Source of the DNA: Gemmatimonadota bacterium
Lineage (GTDB): Bacteria > Latescibacterota > UBA2968 > UBA8231
Direction: 5' to 3'
Assembly: GCA_026706165.1 (NCBI GenBank)
Contig: JAPOZF010000480.1
Coordinates: forward strand, 1-5,399
Length of the DNA stretch: 5,399 bases
Numbering within the stretch: position 1 is the first letter of the stretch; each line of letters opens with the position of its first letter. Below, piece by piece: positions 1-5,399 of this stretch. The notes below the pieces were generated by a model. It saw only the letters and a program-made list of their open reading frames with translations. It was not told where the DNA came from and did no database searches. The position numbers and the translations under genes were made by a program.

Positions 1-80
1 TCCTTTCACTGAGAGTGATCTGCCGCCGTCTGCAGGCTCGATTTCACCCTGTCCCTACGAACCCGGCAACCCGGCCGCGG

Positions 81-1697
81 CTACTTCAACAGGATCAGTC
101 TGCGGGTCCGCACCCCGTCCGGGCACGTCAGGCGGGTGAGGTAGATCCCCGCGGCCACCGCGGCGCCCCGCCGGTCCCGCGAATCCCAGGTAACCCGGTA
201 CGCGCCGGCGGTCTGGGTCTGGTCGACCAGCGTGCGCACCGGCTGCCCGAGGAGATTGTAGACCTCCAGCCGCACCGGTCCGGAAGCGGCGAGGCGGTAG
301 GCGATCCGGGTGCTGGCGTTGAAAGGGTTGGGCGTGTTGGGATGCAGCTCGCTTTCCGCCGGTCCTTGCGGCGCCGCAACTTTTGCGGCGGCCAGCTGTT
401 CCGCATCCACCACCCGCATGCCGCCGCCCGGGGTGAGCTCAAGGAACTGGCGCTCGCCGCTGTTGAGGGGAATGCTGTTCCACCGGCCGGCGACCGTGGC
501 GTCGGCGGCGCGGGCGCGGGCCTCGTAGAAACCGGTTACCCCGGGGAACAGGGTGAGCTCCAGCCTCCCGGCGGTGTCGGTGACGGCGCTCCAGGCGTAG
601 TCGCGGCGGCGGCCGGCGATGGAGCGGGAGAACTCGACGGTCAGGCCCCCGGCGTTGCCGCCCGCCACCACGGCCTCCACTTCCGTGCGGGAGGACAGAT
701 CCCACAGCAGAACGGAGAAATGCCTGCTCTCGTTCTCATTGCTGCTGCGGCTGCCGCTTGCCAGGGTCTCGCCGTCCGGCGAGAACGCCACCGAGGAGAC
801 CCAGCTCGTATGTCCATCGGGGGTGAGAGAGGTCAGGACCTGTCCGGTCTCCAAGTCCCACAGCCGCATCCCGTGGTCGTGACCGCTTGCCAGGGTTTTT
901 CCGTCCGGCGCGAAGGCAACGGACCAGACCCACTCGGCCAGTCCATACCCCGAATGCCCTTTCAGGGTCGTCTTCGCATGCGCCGTTTCCACGTCCCACA
1001 ACCGGATGGTGCCGTCCCAGCCGCCGCTTGCCAGGGTTTTTCCGTCCGGGGCGAAGGCCACCGACTCGATCCAGCCGGTGTGCCCTTCCAGCGAGGCCTT
1101 CGGCTGCCAGGTGCCCGCATCCCACAACCGGATCGCATGGTCGCCGCCGGCACTGGCCAGGGTTCCGCCGTCTGGAGAGAACGCCAGGGCCTCGACCTCT
1201 CCGGCGTGCCCGTCCAGGGTGGCCTCCAACCGGCCGGTTCCGGCCTCCCACAACCGGATCGTCCGGTCCCGGCCGCCGCTTGCCAGGGTCTTGCCGTCAG
1301 GCGAGAAGGCCACGGAACGGACAAACCCCTCGTGACCGTCGAGAGCGGTTTCCAGCCGCCGGGTCCTGACCTTCCACAGCTGGACTTCCCTGCCGCTGCC
1401 GGCGGCCAGCGTCCTGCTGTCCGGTGCGAACGCCACCGCCCGGACGAACCCCGTACCCAGAAGGGCTTTGAACCGGCCGGTGCGGGCGTTGTAGAGCCAG
1501 GTGCCGGCGCTGCTGGGCGCCGCCAGCCAGGCGCCGTTGGGGGACCAGGTGATTTCGCCGGTCAGTACCGCTTCCCCAAAGCGGACCCGGGCGCCTCCGG
1601 GCAGCAACAGGCGGGTATAATCACCGGCCAGGCTGTCCCGCACGAACACGCAGGAGAGCAACAGGAGGGTGAGGTGGGACAACCGGGTCGTTTTCAT
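81..1697 (-). CDS. Secreted seven-bladed WD40 propeller protein with FlgD-like / T9SS-type C-terminal domain
   Basis: Encodes 538 residues. Residues 1-24 look like a signal peptide: basic start (K2, R5), hydrophobic LTLLLL core, plausible cleavage after SLA (residue 24). An LLSC motif ending at C16 makes a lipoprotein signal a weaker alternative. Residues about 46-335 form seven WD40-type units. The first two are divergent and lack the GH pair. Units 3-7 show GH at 121, 163, 205, 247 and 295, then F(S/A)PDG, LASG and LWD, so the propeller is probably closed and complete. Residues about 340-425 form a beta-rich linker domain of unknown family. Residues about 447-538 are a FlgD_ig / T9SS type A-like tail with PNTPNPFN, LEVYNLLGQPVRTL and GIYLTRL. 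WD40 propellers are usually protein-binding scaffolds; a binding role outside the cytoplasm is inferred. The start at 1697 is chosen because the signal peptide begins there, although its Shine-Dalgarno is weak. It is transcribed divergently from the 1832-1957 ORF. No catalytic motif is visible. Confidence 0.95.
   Translation of the reverse strand: MKTTRLSHLTLLLLSCVFVRDSLAGDYTRLLLPGGARVRFGEAVLTGEITWSPNGAWLAAPSSAGTWLYNARTGRFKALLGTGFVRAVAFAPDSRTLAAGSGREVQLWKVRTRRLETALDGHEGFVRSVAFSPDGKTLASGGRDRTIRLWEAGTGRLEATLDGHAGEVEALAFSPDGGTLASAGGDHAIRLWDAGTWQPKASLEGHTGWIESVAFAPDGKTLASGGWDGTIRLWDVETAHAKTTLKGHSGYGLAEWVWSVAFAPDGKTLASGHDHGMRLWDLETGQVLTSLTPDGHTSWVSSVAFSPDGETLASGSRSSNENESRHFSVLLWDLSSRTEVEAVVAGGNAGGLTVEFSRSIAGRRRDYAWSAVTDTAGRLELTLFPGVTGFYEARARAADATVAGRWNSIPLNSGERQFLELTPGGGMRVVDAEQLAAAKVAAPQGPAESELHPNTPNPFNASTRIAYRLAASGPVRLEVYNLLGQPVRTLVDQTQTAGAYRVTWDSRDRRGAAVAAGIYLTRLTCPDGVRTRRLILLK
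84..359 (-). other. FlgD-like / T9SS type A-like sorting domain (C-terminus of the WD40 protein)
   Basis: Residues 447-538 of the WD40 protein. The visible pattern is PNTPNPFN, then a polar strand (TRIAYRL), VRLEVYNLLGQPVRTLVD, AGAYRVTWDSRD and GIYLTRL, ending RRLILLK. This is the common order of the FlgD_ig / T9SS type A C-terminal domain, in which a short Ig-like fold directs or anchors exported proteins in FCB-group bacteria. Whether this host uses a true type IX system cannot be seen here, and FlgD_ig tails also occur in lineages without a proven one. The final basic and aliphatic residues resemble the ends of known sorting domains. Confidence 0.8.
693..1562 (-). repeat. Tandem WD40-coding repeats, 42-codon period
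   Basis: The seven propeller blades are encoded as tandem DNA units, five of which remain very similar at the nucleotide level. On the plus strand the core (ct)tgccagggt recurs at 757, 886, 1027, 1153 (as ctggccagggt) and 1279. The spacings are 129, 141, 126 and 126 bases, all multiples of three. The basic unit is therefore 126 bases (42 codons). The 141-base step reflects about five extra codons in the sixth blade (the GYGLAEWV segment), and the 129-base step one extra codon near TPDGH. The outer units, near 1400-1560, are much more diverged. The pattern suggests expansion of the inner blades by in-frame duplication or homogenisation by recombination. Confidence 0.85.
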
Positions 1698-1727
1698 CCG
1701 GGGACGCTCGGCATGGCATGCTGTTTC

Positions 1728-1768
1728 ACAGGGACCTGGAGTTGACCCGATTTTCCAGGTTTCCCTGT
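1728..1768. promoter_or_regulatory. Imperfect inverted repeat in the divergent intergenic region (possible operator or hairpin)
   Basis: The left arm ACAGGGaCCTGGA (1728-1740) pairs with the right arm TCCAGGtttCCCTGT (1754-1768). This gives two 6-bp blocks on each side, separated by a 1-versus-3-base internal loop, around a 13-base centre (1741-1753). The centre includes the TTGACC candidate -35 element. The position between two divergently transcribed genes fits a shared operator site. It would equally form a hairpin in the leader of the minus-strand WD40 transcript. Function is inferred. Confidence 0.4.
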
Positions 1769-1771
1769 ATC
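1742..1771 (+). promoter_or_regulatory. Weak sigma70-like promoter candidate for the plus-strand genes
   Basis: TTGACC at 1742-1747 matches five of six bases of the TTGACA -35 consensus. After an 18-base gap, TGTATC at 1766-1771 is a poor -10 (three of six). It lies about 60 bases upstream of the ATG at 1832 and inside the inverted repeat at 1728-1768, so a regulator bound there would block it. The poor -10 and an unknown host consensus keep this tentative. Confidence 0.25.
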
Positions 1772-1820
1772 GTTGCGGGTGTTGCTGAAAGCTACTTCAT
1801 CTCCCCACCCTGCCAAGACC

Positions 1821-1824
1821 GAGG
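1821..1824 (+). promoter_or_regulatory. Ribosome binding site of the 41-codon ORF
   Basis: GAGG lies seven bases before the ATG at 1832, a normal Shine-Dalgarno spacing. It supports 1832 as a start, and shows that the initiation signals of the truncated gene head are still intact although the body of the protein is missing. Confidence 0.5.
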
Positions 1825-1831
1825 CCCCGAC

Positions 1832-1957
1832 ATGACCGCCCCCGTCCTCCTGAACGCCCGCCGCGAACTGTTCGTCGACCGCTTCCTCGTCGAGCGTCCC
1901 GGGGGGTCCGCCCTGCATCCGCGCCGCCGCGAAATCAGAAAGGGGAAAAAGCCATGA
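1832..1957 (+). pseudogene. Apparent N-terminal remnant of a glycosidase-like 'FVD' protein (41 codons)
   Basis: The 41-residue product contains RRELFVDRFLVER, then a GGSALHPRRREI segment. From memory, this resembles the first 30 or so residues of a family of about 450-500-residue glycoside-hydrolase-like proteins, common in planctomycetes and related groups. Those begin with a pattern like 'r-ELFVDDFLI-----LHxPxxREV' and continue into a GH32/43-like propeller. Here the likeness stops at residue about 35, is followed by a basic tail (IRKGKKP) and ends at a TGA. That TGA overlaps the next start codon as ATGA (1954-1957). The ORF has its own GAGG ribosome site and its last codons contain the ribosome site of the following gene. 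The most likely reading is a gene whose body was deleted, leaving its head fused upstream of the next cistron. A genuine short leader peptide that couples translation is the alternative. Family assignment is by memory of the motif only. Confidence 0.5.
1941..1945 (+). promoter_or_regulatory. Ribosome binding site deciding the start of the sialidase-like gene
   Basis: AGGGG sits eight bases before the ATG at 1954, in an A-rich stretch that contrasts with the GC-rich surroundings. No other ATG or GTG occurs in this frame back to about 1849, so the start at 1954 is well fixed. The site lies within the last codons of the 41-codon ORF, so ribosomes finishing that ORF would stop exactly at the next start. 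Confidence 0.7.
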
Positions 1958-2964
1958 CGGACTTGCCGGCCATCCAGGTCGAATCGATCACAACCGTCCG
2001 CAAGGATGCCAACCACAACGCCTTCACCGACCTGTGCGTTTACTCGGGCAGGTTCTATCTGACCTTCCGCAGCAGTCCGGACGGGCACCGGGTCTCGAGC
2101 TGCGCCAGGGTCGTCGTCCTTGAAAGCGACGACGCCCTGACCTGGTCGGAGGCGTTCACCTTCTCGGTGCCGGGCCGCGACACCCGCGACCCCCACTTCC
2201 TCGTGTTCCGGGGATCGCTGTTCGTCTACACCGGCACCTGGCTGCTGCACGGGGAGGGGGTCCCGCTGAACCTCAACGAGCATCTCGGGTACGCCGCCTG
2301 GACCGACGACGGTTCCGGCTGGAACGGGCCGGCGCAGATGGAGGGGACGTACGGCCATTACATCTGGAGGGCGGCTTCCCACGGGGACCGCGCGTACCTG
2401 TGCGGGCGCAGGCGCCGCGGCTACGGGTCCGGCATCGAGGACGAGCAGCAGCCCGGGTCGATCGAGTCGGCGATGCTGACGAGCGCCGACGGCCTGGTGT
2501 GGTACTTCCACTCCCTTTTCGCCGGGGATTACGGCGATGAAACCGCGTTCCTGTTCGAGGAGGACGGCTCGGCGCTGGCCCTGGTTCGCGACGGCGCCGG
2601 GAAGCGGGCCCGCATCTGCCGGTCGGCGCCGCCCTGGAAGGCCTGGACGTCCGCATGCCTCGAGCGCAATGTCGGCGGACCGCTGATCGTGCGATGGGGG
2701 GGCCGCTACCTCGTGGGAGGGCGCAAGAGCATGGGGGACACCGCGGCGACCTCCCTGTGGTGGCTGCACGGGGACGCCCTGCACGAAGCGGTGGAACTGC
2801 CGAGCGGCGGGGACAGCTCCTACCCCGGGTTCGTGGCCCTCAGCGAGGAACGGGGGCTGCTCTCCTACTACTCGAGCCACGAAGGCGGCACCGCCGTCTA
2901 CCTCGCCGAGCTGGCCCTGGGTCAGGGCCGGGGCGCGCAGGCGAGCGGCGGAATTCGCCCGTGA
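1954..2964 (+). CDS. Cytosolic sialidase/glycosidase-like beta-propeller protein
   Basis: Encodes 336 residues with no signal peptide or membrane segment, so it is probably cytosolic. The sequence alternates short hydrophobic strands and has Asp-box-like turns: SDDALTW (58-64), TDDGSGW (117-123) and SADGLVW (177-183). Family-type landmarks are DANHNAFTDL (18-27), the RDP of DTRDPHF (76-82), DETAFLFEEDG (195-205), VGGPLIVRWGGRYLVGGR (240-257) and a C-terminal GGDSSYPGF...LLSYYSSHEG...VYLAEL (285-320). These match the sialidase / GH32-43-like propeller superfamily often annotated as exo-alpha-sialidase or hypothetical glycosyl hydrolase. D78, E196 or other acidic residues may be catalytic, but I cannot place a confident triad and the substrate is unknown. 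The gene is complete at both ends. It is translationally coupled to the 41-codon ORF through ATGA and converges on the receptor gene 54 bases away. A non-enzymatic sugar-binding propeller is possible. Confidence 0.88.
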   Translation: MTDLPAIQVESITTVRKDANHNAFTDLCVYSGRFYLTFRSSPDGHRVSSCARVVVLESDDALTWSEAFTFSVPGRDTRDPHFLVFRGSLFVYTGTWLLHGEGVPLNLNEHLGYAAWTDDGSGWNGPAQMEGTYGHYIWRAASHGDRAYLCGRRRRGYGSGIEDEQQPGSIESAMLTSADGLVWYFHSLFAGDYGDETAFLFEEDGSALALVRDGAGKRARICRSAPPWKAWTSACLERNVGGPLIVRWGGRYLVGGRKSMGDTAATSLWWLHGDALHEAVELPSGGDSSYPGFVALSEERGLLSYYSSHEGGTAVYLAELALGQGRGAQASGGIRP

Positions 2965-2967
2965 TTG

Positions 2968-2996
2968 CCGGGTGCAGGAACCCGTCCTGCGCCCGG
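2968..2996 (+). terminator. Strong hairpin in the convergent gap, probable terminator without a U-tract
   Basis: The arm CCGGGTGCAGGA (2968-2979) and the arm TCCTGCGCCCGG (2985-2996) pair over 12 positions around the five-base loop ACCCG. One pair is G-U in plus-strand RNA (2973 with 2991). In minus-strand RNA the same position is an A-C mismatch, so the stem is slightly better for the plus-strand transcript. It begins three bases after the stop of the sialidase-like gene and lies 22 bases beyond the stop of the convergent receptor gene. No run of T follows on either strand, so a classic intrinsic terminator is not shown; it may act with Rho or protect 3' ends. Confidence 0.55.
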
Positions 2997-3018
2997 GACC
3001 GCTCCTGGCGACAACCGC

Positions 3019-5391
3019 TCAGAAGGAAAAACTGACTCCCAGCAACAGGTTGGCGGGATTCCCCGGGGTGAAGTGGATCTCCGAAACAGGTTCCTCTTCG
3101 TCCCGCAGTCGCGATTCCGTGTCGAACTGCGCCTCGTTCCACGCCGAATTCAGCACGTTCTCCACGCCCAGGTTCAACCGCCAGTTCCCCAGGCGCCAGA
3201 CTCCGATCAAATCGAGGAGGGTATAGCCCTCGGCCGTGATGCTGCCGTCCTCGTTGGCGGGCCGGTCGCCGACGTGGCGAAAGCGCAGGCTGCCTTCCAG
3301 GCCATCGGGATGGAACCACGTCAAGCCTCCCGTAGAGGTTCGTCGAGGGGCCAGTGGGATCTCATCGGCGCCGTCCGGTTCGTCGACAGCCTCACCCCGG
3401 GCGAGATTGAGGTCGACATCCGCCCACAGCCAGGGATGCAGTTGGAGACGGGCTTCCAGATCGAGCCCCTCCCGCCGGGTTCTGCCGCTGGCTTCGGTGG
3501 TGCCGGCGTCGCCGACGAAGACGAACTCGCTCTCCAGGTCCAGCCGCCACAGGGCCGCCCCCAGGTTCAAGCGGTCGAACAACCGGGTTCTCAGACCGGT
3601 TTCCGCCCCCACCGCCCGCGGCAGGGTCCCTTCTTCGAGGTGGCCGGGATCGATGTGCCGTCCCGCCAACTCGAGGGCAATGTCCGCCTCGTTGCGTCCA
3701 TTGCGCCGCATGACCCGGCGAATCTGCGAGGCGCGGGCGTCGATGACGTTGTTGCGGGCGTCGTTGGAATGGAATCCGGTGCCGAAGTTGGCAAAGAGGT
3801 CCAGGGCGTGGCCGGGGCTGTACACCAGGGTCGCTTTCGGGCTGAGGATGGAGGCTTGAGCAACGCCGGAGGCATGGGGCAGCCCGCCGGGGCGCCCTTC
3901 GAGGTGATCGTCGACATTGAAGGTGAAATAGTCGCCTCGCAGACCCAGCGCCAGTTTCAGACGCGGGGTGAGGATGAGCTCCTCCTGGGCCCACAGGAAC
4001 AGGTTGCGCTCCATGACATCGGCATCGACAAGGGGGGCCAGGCGCTGGCGGTCGGGGCTTTTCCACAAACCCACTTCCGCATTGTCGGCGCGCAGGCCGC
4101 CTCCTATCGCAGTATGGGCCAGGTACGGTCCCCAGTGGTGGTAGAAGGAATAGCGGCTGTTGATCCCGGAGACCTGGCGGGTATCGGTCTGTTCGATGGC
4201 GTCGCCGCGTTCCCGGTCCTCGAGGAAGAAGGTGAAGTTGGAGAACAGCTTGAACTGGTAGCTGACCAGGTACGCCTGCAGGTCGAAGACGCTGGTGCCG
4301 GCCTCCTGTACGTGGAAATTGACGTGGAAGTCCTGGCGGCCGGTGGTGCCGCCTTCCAGGTCGTCGATGGCACCCCAGCGGTCGATGAGGCCCTGTTCCA
4401 CCGCCCGTTGGGGAATCTGCCCGGAGGCGTCCCAGGCCGAACTGAACCCGCTGGTGGTCAGGGTAAGCGTGGAGCGTTCGGAGAGGTGGTTGTGGTACTT
4501 GCCGAAGAGATTGAAGCGCTGCAGGCCCTGGGGCCGGTTGAGGGGGCCGTCGGTCTGGTAGTACTTGCCCGCGAAATAGGCGCTTTGCCCGGTATCGGCC
4601 AGCGGGATCTGATACAGCATGGTGTACTCGGCCGAATTGAAAGCGCCCCCTTCGAAGTGAATGGCGTTTCCGTCGAGATGGTTGCGGGTGCGGTAGGCGA
4701 TGGCTCCGGCGGTACCCAGATTGCCGACTTCGGCAAAGTACGGCCCTTTCCTGACCTCCAGTTCTTCGACGACTTCGGGAATCAGGAAGTGCAGGTCGGC
4801 GTAGCCTTGTCCATGGCCGTGGGAGACCATGTTCACCGGAACCCCATCCAGCGAGATGGCGACATCCGTGCCGTGGTCGGCGTCAAAACCGCGCAGGAAG
4901 ATCTGTTCTGCTTTTCCGCCGCCGGCGTGCTGGGCGATGATGAGGCCGGGCGCCAGTTGCAGCATCTGCTGGGCCGTGCGGGTGGGCCGGGTTTGCAGGT
5001 CGAACTGGCGCACCGCCCGCGAGGAAGCCGCCGAGAAGGCCCGGTCGGCCTGGATCAGTGTTTCCCCCATGTGCACGGGACTGGAGGTCAGGGCGACGGT
5101 CAAGTGTGCCTGCTCGCCGGTCGCCACCCGCAGGGTTTCGACGTGGGTTGCATAACCGATCAGGCTGACTTCCACCTGTCGGGTGCCCGCAGGCACGCCC
5201 CGCAACACGAACTGGCCTTCCAGGTCGGTGGCAGCCCCCAGCAAGGTATCCACGAGGCGGATGTTGGCCCCTGGCAGCCGCGTGCCGCTTTCTGCATCGG
5301 TTACCGTACCGCTCAGGGAGGTTTCCTGGGCCCCCAGGGGATGGAGGGCCAGCAATGCCGCTGAAATCGACGAACAGACCAGATTGCGCAT
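3019..5391 (-). CDS. TonB-dependent outer-membrane receptor with carboxypeptidase-regulatory-like N-terminal domain
   Basis: Encodes 790 residues, a usual length for the family. Residues 1-21 are a signal peptide (MRNLVC start, hydrophobic AALLAL, likely cut at LGA). Residues about 25-103 form a CarboxypepD_reg-like domain (SGTVTDAESGTRLPGANI, TDLEGQFVLRGVPAG, VSLIGY). GETLIQA (109-115) may be the TonB box. The plug spans about 120-235, with MLQLAPGL, IFLRGFDADHGTD, ISLDGVPVNM and VEELEVRKGPYFAEVGNLGTAGAI. The remaining roughly 550 residues are the beta-barrel, with GVENVLNSAWNE near the end and a terminal aromatic F790, which aids barrel insertion. Such receptors bind a ligand outside and import it using TonB-ExbB-ExbD energy. 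The ligand is unknown; clustered plug histidines (173, 191, 193, 201) hint at a metal or metal complex, which is inference. The ATG at 5391 is supported by the signal peptide; the ribosome site would be cut off, as only 8 upstream bases are present. Confidence 0.96.
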   Translation of the reverse strand: MRNLVCSSISAALLALHPLGAQETSLSGTVTDAESGTRLPGANIRLVDTLLGAATDLEGQFVLRGVPAGTRQVEVSLIGYATHVETLRVATGEQAHLTVALTSSPVHMGETLIQADRAFSAASSRAVRQFDLQTRPTRTAQQMLQLAPGLIIAQHAGGGKAEQIFLRGFDADHGTDVAISLDGVPVNMVSHGHGQGYADLHFLIPEVVEELEVRKGPYFAEVGNLGTAGAIAYRTRNHLDGNAIHFEGGAFNSAEYTMLYQIPLADTGQSAYFAGKYYQTDGPLNRPQGLQRFNLFGKYHNHLSERSTLTLTTSGFSSAWDASGQIPQRAVEQGLIDRWGAIDDLEGGTTGRQDFHVNFHVQEAGTSVFDLQAYLVSYQFKLFSNFTFFLEDRERGDAIEQTDTRQVSGINSRYSFYHHWGPYLAHTAIGGGLRADNAEVGLWKSPDRQRLAPLVDADVMERNLFLWAQEELILTPRLKLALGLRGDYFTFNVDDHLEGRPGGLPHASGVAQASILSPKATLVYSPGHALDLFANFGTGFHSNDARNNVIDARASQIRRVMRRNGRNEADIALELAGRHIDPGHLEEGTLPRAVGAETGLRTRLFDRLNLGAALWRLDLESEFVFVGDAGTTEASGRTRREGLDLEARLQLHPWLWADVDLNLARGEAVDEPDGADEIPLAPRRTSTGGLTWFHPDGLEGSLRFRHVGDRPANEDGSITAEGYTLLDLIGVWRLGNWRLNLGVENVLNSAWNEAQFDTESRLRDEEEPVSEIHFTPGNPANLLLGVSFSF

Positions 5392-5399
5392 GAACCACT

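Noticed and set aside
6..18. Small hairpin TCACT-gag-AGTGA downstream of the WD40 gene
   Set aside because: Only a 5-bp stem, over 60 bases past the stop codon and with no T-run; it is too weak to call a terminator.
15..1745. A 576-codon open frame on the plus strand opposite the WD40 gene
   Set aside because: It lies antisense to a gene with clear repeat and domain structure. Its protein is a low-complexity Gly/Pro/Ala/Arg product whose repeats merely mirror the WD40 units. GC-rich codon use leaves the antisense frame free of stops.
1694..1918. A 74-codon minus-strand ORF whose stop overlaps the WD40 start codon (ATGA), suggesting a coupled upstream gene
   Set aside because: The product has no recognisable motif and is antisense to the better-supported 1832-1957 ORF and its ribosome site. 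The overlap is probably chance.
1792..2880. A 362-codon minus-strand open frame opposite the sialidase-like gene
   Set aside because: The product is Pro/Gly/Arg/Ala-rich with no family signature, while the plus strand has a coherent propeller protein with motifs and a ribosome site.
2965..5364. A 799-codon open frame on the plus strand opposite the TonB-dependent receptor
   Set aside because: It is almost exactly antisense to a well-supported receptor. It shows no recognisable domain, signal peptide or clear ribosome site, and the frame is open because of GC-rich codon bias. Its length is striking but expected here.
3019..5391. Possible SusC-type receptor of a polysaccharide utilisation locus, paired with the sialidase-like gene
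   Set aside because: The receptor is about 790 residues rather than the roughly 1000 of SusC proteins. No SusD-like partner is present, and the neighbouring propeller gene is convergent and cytosolic, so a glycan-uptake locus is not supported.

Overview
The window is a GC-rich stretch of bacterial chromosome, GC-rich judged by eye. It carries three intact protein genes and one short apparent gene remnant. The host looks Gram-negative: one gene encodes a TonB-dependent outer-membrane receptor. A second encodes an exported protein ending in a FlgD-like / T9SS-type Ig-fold tail with the 'PNPFN' and 'VYNLLGQPVRTL' signatures. That tail is typical of the FCB superphylum and its uncultured relatives (Latescibacterota, Gemmatimonadota, Eisenbacteria, KSB1 and similar). 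The cytosolic sialidase-like propeller and the 'ELFVDRFLVE' fragment are also of types common in Latescibacterota- and Planctomycetota-like genomes. The phylum is inferred from architecture only.

Layout. Bases 1-80 hold nothing I can support. Positions 81-1697 (minus) encode a secreted seven-bladed WD40 propeller followed by a small beta-rich domain and the FlgD-like tail. Positions 1698-1831 are a divergent intergenic region with an imperfect inverted repeat (1728-1768) and a weak promoter-like element. Positions 1832-1957 (plus) are a 41-codon ORF with its own Shine-Dalgarno. It looks like the severed N-terminus of a larger glycosidase-like protein, and its stop overlaps the start of the next gene (ATGA). 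Positions 1954-2964 (plus) encode a complete 336-residue cytosolic sialidase/glycosidase-like beta-propeller. A 54-base convergent gap follows and contains a strong 12-bp hairpin (2968-2996). Positions 3019-5391 (minus) encode a 790-residue TonB-dependent receptor with a carboxypeptidase-regulatory-like N-terminal domain; its start lies only 8 bases from the window edge.

How the parts may work together. The receptor would import a scarce ligand through the outer membrane. The WD40 protein would be exported and displayed or released, probably as a binding scaffold. The sialidase-like protein would act on a sugar or glycoside in the cytosol. The gene orientations (minus, plus, plus, minus) show that these are not one operon, and no shared pathway can be demonstrated from this sequence. 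I see no mobile element, CRISPR array, RNA gene or defence system here. The most unusual items are the truncated head translationally coupled to a complete propeller gene, and the exported WD40 propeller with near-identical repeat units.
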